Of a stretch of 64,000 nt of DNA, positions 47,829 to 55,658 are shown piece by piece. Both the position numbers and the translations under genes were made by a program. This DNA is from Methylobacillus gramineus (GTDB lineage Bacteria > Pseudomonadota > Gammaproteobacteria > Burkholderiales > Methylophilaceae). Within the stretch, counting starts at the first letter, position 1. Every line of letters begins with the position of its first letter. The notes under the pieces were generated by a model, which saw only the letters and a program-made list of their open reading frames with translations, had not been told where the DNA came from and made no database searches. Location: positions 1,736,001 to 1,800,000 of the forward strand of contig NZ_JAJAVE010000001.1 in NCBI RefSeq assembly GCF_020532675.1, in the 5' to 3' direction.

Positions 47829-47871
47829 AATAATCAATGGGTAACGTTAATTCGTAACCCATTGATTATTT
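47828..47871. repeat. 19-base-pair hairpin before the ATPase-nuclease gene
   Basis: AAATAATCAATGGGTAACG and CGTAACCCATTGATTATTT form 19-base arms with one mismatch and a TTAATT loop, ending in ATTTTTAG. It can act as a terminator insulating the gene at 47972, or be a trace of an inserted element. The remaining bases 47539-47776 and 47872-47971 are AT-rich and hold no gene I can support. Confidence 0.75.
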
Positions 47872-47971
47872 TTAGTAGCCTTATAGTAGGCTGTGTAAAA
47901 AGATAAATTATCATTCCTAGAAATTAAATTTCATTAACGTTAAACTATATTCAAACTTATACGAAAAATTA

Positions 47972-50110
47972 ATGAGGGCATACAAAGTGCAAAAAGTAGT
48001 TGGAGTGAGAGCGACCTTGTTAGGGGAGCAAACTGCGGAAAACGATAAAAATTTGTTGCTCTCCAATTACATTGAAACTCCAGAGTTTCGCTCAATTTTG
48101 GAAACAAAAGATAGTACGGTCGTTGTTGGACGGCGAGGTACGGGGAAAAGTGCAATGTATCTACGGCTCGCAAAATTCTGGAAAGAAGAAAAAAATAATT
48201 ACGTTATTCAAGTAGCGCCAGAAGATTATCAAACAATTGGTTTTAGGAGTTTGTTTAAAATCTTTGATGCTAAGTACTCTCATGTGAGGGCGGCAGCAAG
48301 AATTATATGGAAATATGGGTTTTTACTAGAAATTCTTAGCCATATTTCTAGAAACTATAAACTTAAAGAATCATTCTCTTGTTGTCCTGCAGCAGTTGAG
48401 CATGTAAAAAAATGGTCTTCTTCATCTGCCGATTTTTTATCAACCCTATCAAACATTTTGAGAGTGATTCTTAAAAGTGTGGATGATCCAGATGAGGCCA
48501 TCAGTACATTAAGCTTTGATTTGAAAATTGCAGATCTGGAGAGAGACTTAGAAAACTTACTTTCCAAATCTAATGTTAATTTCTATATTTTGATAGATCG
48601 CTTAGATGAGGGTTATGAAAATGATGAAACAGGGGCTGCGATAATAGCGGGGTTAATAGCAGTTGTTTCTGAAATAAATAAGAGATATTCCAATATTAGA
48701 CCTGTGCTTTTTCAACGGGATAATATTATAAGATCGGTTGCGAAATATGATCCTGACTATACAAGAAACATTGAGGGAGAAGTCATTCGCATACATTGGG
48801 ATACTCATCAGTTGTTAAAGTTAGTAACAAAGCGGTTGGATGCTGCATTTAATCTTCAGATTGAAAATAGTCAGAAAATTTGGGATAGATGCACGGCCGA
48901 TGAGGGGGCCGATAGAGAGTTGCAGGGGCAATTAGGCTTTAAAAAATGTTTGCAGTTCACGCTATATCGTCCCCGTGATTTACTTTCGTTATTGAACCAG
49001 TCATTTTTTGAAGCAGGTAAACAGGATAGAAATAAAATTGTCCTTTCGGATGTGGAGAAAACTGCTAAATATATTTCAGAAAATAGGTTAGATGATTTAA
49101 AGAAAGAGTATCAGTCGATCATCCCAGTAATTAGCTGTGCTGTGTCTGTTTTTTCAAATGGTAGCCCTGAAATGACATATTTAGAGGCAATTGAAAAAAT
49201 TGATGCATTGTCGATCACAATACAAAATGATAGCTCTGCAGAAGCCCAGCAAGACTATCGGATATTGGGAAGTGATGGAGTACTCAGAGCACTCTATAGT
49301 GTGGGATTTTTGGGGACTCATGATGAGTCATCGGGGTCTTTCAATTTCTGTCATGATGGAAGAAATCCAGATCGCGAGTTTTCAAGTGAAGATAAAATTC
49401 TTCTTCATCCTTGTTACTGGATAGGACTTAATCTTTCTAAGAATGCTCTTTCTCCCGAAGATGCTGAGCAGATTAATGATGAGTATGAGATCAATGTTAC
49501 TTCTGTGACACCAGAAATTAGAGTTCAGAAAATTGGAACATTAATTTCAGAAATTGGGAGTATTAAAACAGGTAGAGAAGATGCATCCAGTTTCGAGCAA
49601 TGGGTGACTAGGGCTTTGCAAACAATATTTGCTGGTCATCTTTCTAATATTGTCCCACATCCTAATGGTTCAGCAGTACAGCGACGGGATATTGTTGGTA
49701 CCAACTTAATTAAGACACCAACTTGGCAGCATATCCATAATACATATGAAGTTCATCAGGTAGTATTTGATGCTAAAAACTTTAGTGAGCTTAGTATTGA
49801 TGCATATAGGCAATTGTCAACGTATTTAACAGGGCCATATGGGCGTTTAGGGTTCATTGTTAGTCGGAATGAGGAGGAGACAATAAAAGTAGGAGCTGAG
49901 CTAGATTGGGTAAGAGAAATCTACTATACGCAAAACAAGCTAATTATTAGAATTACGTATAAGACGCTAACTCGGCTATTAAGTAAATTACGTAATCCAG
50001 AAAAGCATGATGCAGTTGAACAAATATTAAGCAATATGCTTGATTTGTATGAGCGTAATTATTTAAGTTTGCAAACTACTCGCTCTAAATCAAAGAAGAG
50101 GCATAGTTGA
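47972..50110 (+). CDS. P-loop ATPase fused to a PD-(D/E)XK nuclease-like domain, candidate defence protein
   Basis: A 712-aa protein of the P-loop ATPase group annotated elsewhere as Sll1717-like. Walker A is GRRGTGKS (53-60, Lys59) and Walker B is FYILIDRLDE (204-213, Asp209). The middle (about 260-540) is helical and probably a winged-helix or sensor part. The C-terminal about 170 residues look like a restriction-endonuclease fold: Glu542, Asp573 (QRRDIVG) and Asp600-x-Lys602 (VVFDAKN) fit the PD-(D/E)XK pattern. The gene is clearly AT-rich with AT-ending codons, unlike its neighbours, so it was probably acquired. GTG 47987, with TGAGGG 8 bases upstream, is an alternative start. A single-gene anti-phage or anti-plasmid role is inference. 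Confidence 0.75.
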   Translation: MRAYKVQKVVGVRATLLGEQTAENDKNLLLSNYIETPEFRSILETKDSTVVVGRRGTGKSAMYLRLAKFWKEEKNNYVIQVAPEDYQTIGFRSLFKIFDAKYSHVRAAARIIWKYGFLLEILSHISRNYKLKESFSCCPAAVEHVKKWSSSSADFLSTLSNILRVILKSVDDPDEAISTLSFDLKIADLERDLENLLSKSNVNFYILIDRLDEGYENDETGAAIIAGLIAVVSEINKRYSNIRPVLFQRDNIIRSVAKYDPDYTRNIEGEVIRIHWDTHQLLKLVTKRLDAAFNLQIENSQKIWDRCTADEGADRELQGQLGFKKCLQFTLYRPRDLLSLLNQSFFEAGKQDRNKIVLSDVEKTAKYISENRLDDLKKEYQSIIPVISCAVSVFSNGSPEMTYLEAIEKIDALSITIQNDSSAEAQQDYRILGSDGVLRALYSVGFLGTHDESSGSFNFCHDGRNPDREFSSEDKILLHPCYWIGLNLSKNALSPEDAEQINDEYEINVTSVTPEIRVQKIGTLISEIGSIKTGREDASSFEQWVTRALQTIFAGHLSNIVPHPNGSAVQRRDIVGTNLIKTPTWQHIHNTYEVHQVVFDAKNFSELSIDAYRQLSTYLTGPYGRLGFIVSRNEEETIKVGAELDWVREIYYTQNKLIIRITYKTLTRLLSKLRNPEKHDAVEQILSNMLDLYERNYLSLQTTRSKSKKRHS

Positions 50111-50158
50111 AATTTATTTGATTGTTCGTACAGTTATTAACAGAACTCCAAGTAAACC

Positions 50159-50184
50159 TAAGGGCCTGAGACCCTTGTTTTTTT
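50159..50184 (+). terminator. Terminator after the ATPase-nuclease gene
   Basis: AAGGG and CCCTT with an inner CT/AG pair form a short hairpin followed by GTTTTTTT, 49 bases past the stop. Confidence 0.75.
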
Positions 50185-50186
50185 CA

Positions 50187-50335
50187 AATGCTCTTCCAGA
50201 CGGGTGGATTATGTGCACTTTCTCGCGTATTTATTGGCAAAGAGTAATCCAACCATAAACCCTGAACAAATGACCATTCTGGATATTGGCTCGGATGCGA
50301 ATCTAGTTTATCTGCTGATTGCTGTGCATGCTTAA
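50187..50335 (+). pseudogene. rlmF: Fragment of rlmF (23S rRNA adenine-1618 N6-methyltransferase)
   Basis: Reading from 50204 gives VDYVHFLAYLLAKSN, then MTILDIGSDANLVYLLIAVH and a stop, which lines up with the RlmF segment ADYIHHLADLLAEAS...SILDIGVGANCIYPLIGVH around the SAM-binding motif. Just before, another frame gives ALPDG, matching the segment that normally lies about ten residues upstream, so there is a frame-shifting deletion. Key glycine and Pro positions are lost. It is a dead remnant of about 45 codons. Confidence 0.72.
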
Positions 50336-50433
50336 GACTGGCATTGTACGAGCGTGGAAGCACTCATCCTTAGCCTTCTAAAACCTCATGTAATCATAAG
50401 CTTGTAATTTACTCTTAGGTGGCATAGTCGTGT

Positions 50434-50465
50434 TGAGGGATAATAGCGCCCTCAGCATTTTTTGC
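50434..50465 (+). terminator. Terminator-like hairpin just before the YcaO gene
   Basis: TGAGGG and CCCTCA form a 6-base-pair stem with a 9-base loop, followed by GCATTTTTTG. It ends only 22 bases before the start codon at 50487. It may end upstream transcripts or act as an attenuator for the OsmC-YcaO gene. Confidence 0.6.
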
Positions 50466-50486
50466 AGCACTCTTGGAATTCTCCCC

Positions 50487-52691
50487 ATGGAAATCAAAGT
50501 CAATTTTCTCGATAAGCTACGTCTTGAAGCCAAGTTCGATGACTTCACGGTGATTGCCGATCAGCCTATTCGCTATAAGGGCGATGGCTCGGCGCCTGGA
50601 CCATTCGATTACTTTCTGGCTTCATCTGCCCTGTGCGCAGCTTATTTTGTGAAGTTGTATTGCAGCACGCGCAATATCCCTACCGAGAACATCCGCCTGT
50701 CGCACAACAATGTGGTGGACCCTGAAAACCGCTACAAACAAATTTTCAAGATTCAGGTCGAGTTACCTTCAGATATTTCCGACAAAGATCGCCAGGGGAT
50801 TTTGCGTTCTATTGACCGGTGTACGGTGAAGAAGGTGGTGCAGGCCGGGCCGGATTTCATCATTGAAGAAGTCGCTAACCTGGACGAAGATGCGCAGGCG
50901 TTGCTGATGGTGAATCCATCTGCCGAGTCGCGCACTTACATTACCGGCAAAGATTTACCGCTGGAACAAACCATCGCCAATATGTCTGGCCTGCTGGCGA
51001 GCTTGGGCATCAAGATTGAAATCGCCTCGTGGCGCAATATTGTACCTAACGTGTGGTCGCTGCATATCCGCGATGCGCATTCGCCGATGTGTTTCACTAA
51101 CGGCAAAGGATCGACCAAGGAAAGCGCGCTGGCGTCGGCTTTGGGCGAATATATCGAGCGGCTGAGTAACAACCATTTTTATGCCGGGTCGTACTGGGGC
51201 GAAGAGATTGCCAATGCGGAATTTGTGCATTACCCGAACGAGCGCTGGTTCAAGCCAGGCCGTAAAGATGCGCTGCCAAAAGAGATTCTGGATGACTACT
51301 GCCTGGAGATTTACAACCCTGATGGCGAGCTACGCGGTTCGCACCTGATAGATACTAATTCCGGCAATGCCAAGCGCGGTATCTGTTCGCTGCCGTATGT
51401 GCGTCAGTCAGATGGCGAGGTGGTTTATTTTCCATCTAACCTGGTTGAAAACCTGTATGCCAGCAATGGCATGAGTGCCGGTAACACGCTGGTTGAAGCG
51501 CAAGTGCAATGCCTGTCGGAGATTTTTGAACGGGCAGTCAAACGCGAAATCATTGAAGGTGAAATCGCTTTGCCGGATGTGCCGCAGGCAGTGCTGGCGA
51601 AATATCCCGGCATTGTGGCAGGTATTCAGGGGCTGGAAGAGCAGGGCTTTCCTGTGTTGGTCAAGGATGCATCACTTGGCGGCGAGTATCCGGTCATGTG
51701 CGTGACTTTAATGAATCCGCGTACTGGCGGTGTGTTCGCCTCATTCGGCGCGCACCCTTGTATGGAAGTCGCGCTGGAGCGCAGCCTGACCGAATTGCTG
51801 CAAGGCCGCAGTTTTGAAGGCCTGAATGATTTGCCGCAACCGACCTTCGCCAGCGAAGCGGTGACTGAACCGAATAACTTTGTGGAACACTTTATTGATT
51901 CCAGCGGCATTGTCTCGTGGCGCTTTTTCAGCGCCAAATCGGATTACGAATTTGTTGAGTGGGATTTCTCGGGTAAAGACGACAACGCGAACGCTGAAGA
52001 AGTAGCAACCATGTTTGGGATGTTGGCCAACATGGGCAAAGAAGCTTACGTGGCGGTGTATGACCAGCTAGGCGCAACGGCTTGTCGTATATTGGTGCCG
52101 GGCTATTCGGAAGTGTATCCGGTAGAAGACCTGGTGTGGGATAACACCAACAAATCCCTATTGTTCCGTGCAGATATCCTGAATCTGCATCAACTGGACG
52201 ATGCCAGCCTGGGAGCACTGCTTGAGCGTTTAGAGAATAATGAGCTGGATGACTACGGCGACATCGGCACATTGATCGGCATCCAGTTTGACGACAATAC
52301 CGACTGGGGACAGCTCACAGTGCTGGAGTTAAAGCTGCTGATTCATCTGGCCTTGCAACAACTTGAGGAGGCGCATGAGCTGGTAGGTGCCTTCCTGCAA
52401 TATAACGACAACACCTTAGAGCGCGGCTTGTTTTACCAAGCCTTGAATGTGGTACTGGAAGTGATACTGGATGATGAGCTGGAACTGGATGACTTCGAAG
52501 TCAACTTCCGCAAGATGTTTGGCAATACCAGGATGGACGCCGTGATAGGTTCAGTGGATGGCAGCGTACGTTTCTTTGGCTTGACGCCCACCAGCATGAA
52601 ACTGGAAGGGTTAGACAGGCACCAGCGCCTGATCGACAGTTACAGGAAGTTGCATACGGCGCGAGCCAAGATGGCAGCTACGGCCAGTTAG
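50487..52691 (+). CDS. OsmC-YcaO fusion protein
   Basis: A 734-aa cytoplasmic protein. Residues 1 to about 140 are an OsmC-like domain (YKGDGSAPGPFDYFLASSALCAAYFVKLYC, with the reactive-Cys region) and about 165-560 are a YcaO domain (TKESALASALGEYIERLS, GMSAGNTLVEAQVQCLSEIFERAV) with its ATP-binding acidic residues; the C-terminal part is helical and TPR-like. E. coli YcaO helps RimO methylthiolate ribosomal protein S12; the same role is plausible. ATG 50487 is chosen over an upstream extension that crosses a hairpin. Confidence 0.88.
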   Translation: MEIKVNFLDKLRLEAKFDDFTVIADQPIRYKGDGSAPGPFDYFLASSALCAAYFVKLYCSTRNIPTENIRLSHNNVVDPENRYKQIFKIQVELPSDISDKDRQGILRSIDRCTVKKVVQAGPDFIIEEVANLDEDAQALLMVNPSAESRTYITGKDLPLEQTIANMSGLLASLGIKIEIASWRNIVPNVWSLHIRDAHSPMCFTNGKGSTKESALASALGEYIERLSNNHFYAGSYWGEEIANAEFVHYPNERWFKPGRKDALPKEILDDYCLEIYNPDGELRGSHLIDTNSGNAKRGICSLPYVRQSDGEVVYFPSNLVENLYASNGMSAGNTLVEAQVQCLSEIFERAVKREIIEGEIALPDVPQAVLAKYPGIVAGIQGLEEQGFPVLVKDASLGGEYPVMCVTLMNPRTGGVFASFGAHPCMEVALERSLTELLQGRSFEGLNDLPQPTFASEAVTEPNNFVEHFIDSSGIVSWRFFSAKSDYEFVEWDFSGKDDNANAEEVATMFGMLANMGKEAYVAVYDQLGATACRILVPGYSEVYPVEDLVWDNTNKSLLFRADILNLHQLDDASLGALLERLENNELDDYGDIGTLIGIQFDDNTDWGQLTVLELKLLIHLALQQLEEAHELVGAFLQYNDNTLERGLFYQALNVVLEVILDDELELDDFEVNFRKMFGNTRMDAVIGSVDGSVRFFGLTPTSMKLEGLDRHQRLIDSYRKLHTARAKMAATAS

Positions 52692-52701
52692 GATAAAGAC
52701 A

Positions 52702-53139
52702 ATGAAAGCATTATCCTTTTACCAGCCTATCGCCTGGATGTTGGCCAATGGTCATTTTGTCGTCGATGATAGAACCTGGATTCCCTATTACAGAGGGCCA
52801 ATCGCGATCCATGCCAGCAAGACCGGGCTTGAGCAGTACATTCTTTATTGCAGGGATGTCGCTGGCATTGATGTACCTGACATGGCTGGTCTCGAACGAG
52901 GGGGAATTGTTGGGATTGGCGAGCTGGTCGATGTTCTGCAACCTGGTGAGTCAGGCGGAATCCCGATTGAGAAACGTGCTTACAGCGGCCCCGGTCATTA
53001 TGGGCTGGTCTTTGCAAATGTCACTCCTGTTGAATTCATCCCCTGCAGAGGCAAGCCAGGACTATTTGACCTCGATTTCGACCCGAGAAACTACACTCCG
53101 CCAAAAGTCGTTGATCATCAGGGAAGCTTGTTTGACTAA
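52702..53139 (+). CDS. ASCH-domain protein
   Basis: A 145-aa protein with an ASCH (PUA-like) domain: MKALSFYQPIAWMLANGHFVVDDRTWIPYYRGPIAIHASK is the classical N-terminal signature and GLVFANVTPVEFIPCRGKPGLFDLD the C-terminal strand set. ASCH proteins are thought to bind RNA, and some are nucleoside amidohydrolases. It starts 10 bases after the OsmC-YcaO gene and is probably cotranscribed, which fits a translation-related role. Confidence 0.88.
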   Translation: MKALSFYQPIAWMLANGHFVVDDRTWIPYYRGPIAIHASKTGLEQYILYCRDVAGIDVPDMAGLERGGIVGIGELVDVLQPGESGGIPIEKRAYSGPGHYGLVFANVTPVEFIPCRGKPGLFDLDFDPRNYTPPKVVDHQGSLFD

Positions 53140-53247
53140 TGAATCAATGCACAAATTTGATGTATCAATAAGTGACATTGCTCCTCCAATAGCCCCCAAT
53201 CAACACTGACGCTTCATCGCCCTTCTTTACTTAAATTGCTTGGCACG

Positions 53248-53274
53248 AATGTGACTGCGGCAATTTGTCACATT
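53248..53274. promoter_or_regulatory. Inverted repeat upstream of the TonB-dependent receptor gene
   Basis: AATGTGAC and GTCACATT form perfect 8-base arms spaced by 11 bases, about 65 bases before the receptor start. The spacing is too wide for a CRP/FNR site. It could be an operator for the receptor; the regulator is unknown. Confidence 0.4.
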
Positions 53275-53339
53275 ATCTTTCATGGCAGATATTGATATGG
53301 TTCGGAACTTTGATCAATCCGTACCGATTCAACATCCTC

Positions 53340-55538
53340 ATGACAAAACAACAATCTATTCTCATCAGCACTATTATCGCGGGGCTTTTTTCATCTTCTG
53401 TTCAAATTGCGTATGCAGAAGAAGCGCTAAATCAGGCCTCACAGACAACAGACGATATCAAGAAACTGGACACCATTACTGTCAAGACTTCCTCTATCAA
53501 AGACCAGAAAGGCCTGAATATTGATAAGCCCTCAGAAGCTGGCTCACGGCTGGGGCTGACGATTCGGGAAAACCCCGCGTCTGTGGCCGTTGCTGATCGG
53601 CAGAAAATGGAGGAGATTGGCGCACGTACTTTCCAGGACGCCGCCAATAGCCTGCCTGGTGTCAATGCATCCGCACCTCCTGGCTCGGGTGGGTTTGTTG
53701 CATATCGCGGCTTTAGCGGCGCACAGGTTAATCAGCTGTTCAATGGCATCAGCCTGCAATATACCAGTGCTAACCGCCCCGTTGACGCCTGGGTGTTTGA
53801 CCGCGTTGAGCTGGTTGGTGGGCCATCTTCGTTCCTCTATGGCAGTGGTTCTGTTGGCGGCAGCCTGAACTATGTGACCAAGCTCGCCACACGTGATGCG
53901 GAAATCAGGGAGGCACGCCTCAGTTATGGTCGCTATGACACGATGGAAGCGGCTTTTGGCATCAACCATGCATTGAATGACAATAACTGGGTTCGTCTCG
54001 ATTTCAGCCACAATAGCAGCAATGGCTATATTGATCGCCAGGAGCGCGAGGCGAACAGCCTTGCACTGTCATGGCTTGCGGACATTACGCCCAACTTGTC
54101 CCATACCTTGGCGTTGGAACATCACGAGGAACAGGAAGACAGCCCTTACTGGGGTACGCCAACCTTGAACCCAAAAAACGGCAAGCTGAAAATCGACACA
54201 TCCAACCGTTTTGAGAATTACAACGTCAGAGATGGTCGCTATGAACAACGCTTAACCTGGCTCCGATCTATCACCGAATACAAGTTCAATGATCAGACCT
54301 CAATACGTAATACCTTCTACCACTACACTGGTCAACGCGACTATCGCAACCTGGAGGTATACAACTATAACGCCAGCAATACCGCTATCTCGCGTTCAGC
54401 TGGCTATCTGCAACGGCATAATCAGGAGCTAAACGGGAATCGTATCGAAATCCTGCACAAGGGAGAATTGTTTGGCTTGAAAAGCGACTGGTCTTTTGGC
54501 ACTGACTATAACGTGAACCAGCAAACCGTATTCCCCACCTCGGTTAACAGTGTATTTGATGTTGTTTCTCCCGGCAATTTCGAGCCAGACCATTTCACGG
54601 ATATTCCAGGCATGAGCAATGGCCTGCAAAAAGGCCGCAGCACCAAGACCAAGACGCTATCTGCCTTCCTTGAAAACCGTCAGTTTCTGAGCCAACGCCT
54701 GTCATTGGTGACCGGGATGCGCTATGACCATATCGACTTTCATTTTGACAATACCCCAGGGGTCGCCCCTACCGATATCAATCGTAGCTGGAATACCCTC
54801 ACCGGACGTGCAGGCGTTGTATTTGATGTGACGGATGATGCCAATATTTACGCACAATACAGCACCTCGGCGGAGCCACCTGGTGGCACGCTGACCAGTG
54901 CCAACGTGGCTCAAATCAACAACAACTTCAAGCTGTCCACTGGCTATCAAGTAGAGGTGGGCAGCAAGCTGAATTACCTGGATGGGCGAGGCACTGCCAC
55001 CATTGCGACATACAAGATAGTCCGTAGAGACTTCCCCGTGACTGACCCACAAAACCCAAACAGCACCATTTTGGCTGGTCAGCAGACTTCCAGGGGAATT
55101 GAGCTTTCCAGCTCGCTGCAAATCACTCCCAGGCTGAGAGCTGAAGGCAATATTGCATGGGTAAATGCAGAATATGATGACTTTACTGAAAGGGTTGGAA
55201 CAGTCTCTGTATCAAGAAAAGGCAAGTCGCCGACCAATACGCCAGACCAAGTGGTCAACCTGAGATTTAACTACGACATCACCCCTGACTGGCAAGCTGG
55301 CATTGGCGCGCGCTATGTGGATTCAGTGTATGCCAACACTGCCAATACGCAGTGGGTGCCTGCATATGCCTTATTTGATGTGCATACCAAGTATCGGGTG
55401 ACCAAGAATGCCGACCTGACTGCGCGTATCCGCAACCTCACGGATGAAACCTACGCACGCTACATTCAATCCAGCAATTCGCTCTACTATGTCGGCGAAC
55501 CGCGCAGCCTGGAAGTGGCCTTGCATATCCGCTTCTGA
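53340..55538 (+). CDS. TonB-dependent siderophore-type receptor
   Basis: A 732-aa outer-membrane receptor. It has a signal peptide (about 1-26, ending AYA-EEA), a TonB box-like DTITV (about 44-48), a plug domain (about 65-185; VFDRVELVGGPSSFLYGSGSVGGSLNYVTK) and a 22-strand barrel ending in the C-terminal Phe (VALHIRF). Plug features place it with ferric-siderophore receptors, but a non-iron ligand cannot be excluded. ATG 53340 starts the signal peptide. No TonB or periplasmic-binding gene is adjacent. Confidence 0.93.
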   Translation: MTKQQSILISTIIAGLFSSSVQIAYAEEALNQASQTTDDIKKLDTITVKTSSIKDQKGLNIDKPSEAGSRLGLTIRENPASVAVADRQKMEEIGARTFQDAANSLPGVNASAPPGSGGFVAYRGFSGAQVNQLFNGISLQYTSANRPVDAWVFDRVELVGGPSSFLYGSGSVGGSLNYVTKLATRDAEIREARLSYGRYDTMEAAFGINHALNDNNWVRLDFSHNSSNGYIDRQEREANSLALSWLADITPNLSHTLALEHHEEQEDSPYWGTPTLNPKNGKLKIDTSNRFENYNVRDGRYEQRLTWLRSITEYKFNDQTSIRNTFYHYTGQRDYRNLEVYNYNASNTAISRSAGYLQRHNQELNGNRIEILHKGELFGLKSDWSFGTDYNVNQQTVFPTSVNSVFDVVSPGNFEPDHFTDIPGMSNGLQKGRSTKTKTLSAFLENRQFLSQRLSLVTGMRYDHIDFHFDNTPGVAPTDINRSWNTLTGRAGVVFDVTDDANIYAQYSTSAEPPGGTLTSANVAQINNNFKLSTGYQVEVGSKLNYLDGRGTATIATYKIVRRDFPVTDPQNPNSTILAGQQTSRGIELSSSLQITPRLRAEGNIAWVNAEYDDFTERVGTVSVSRKGKSPTNTPDQVVNLRFNYDITPDWQAGIGARYVDSVYANTANTQWVPAYALFDVHTKYRVTKNADLTARIRNLTDETYARYIQSSNSLYYVGEPRSLEVALHIRF

Positions 55539-55608
55539 TCTACATCAGCCACATGGTCGCAGCTTTATCAGCCTGAGATAAAAAGTCCTGCTGGCTGCAT
55601 TGCCCAAA

Positions 55609-55647
55609 AGATATCCCTGTGGAACACGCGCTTTCACAGGGATATCT
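55609..55647 (-). terminator. Hairpin between convergent receptor and porin genes
   Basis: AGATATCCCTGTG and CACAGGGATATCT form a perfect 13-base-pair stem with a 13-base loop. The T run is short and lies on the minus-strand side, so it mainly suits the porin gene. Confidence 0.75.
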
Positions 55648-55658
55648 GTATCTACTTT

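Noticed and set aside
53241-53256. Sigma-54 promoter before the TonB-dependent receptor
   Set aside because: TGGCACG is present but the -12 part reads TGAC instead of TTGC.
53261-53282. Possible Pho box before the TonB-dependent receptor
   Set aside because: TTGTCAC is followed by TCTTTCAT with the second unit out of register by one base, so the match is poor.
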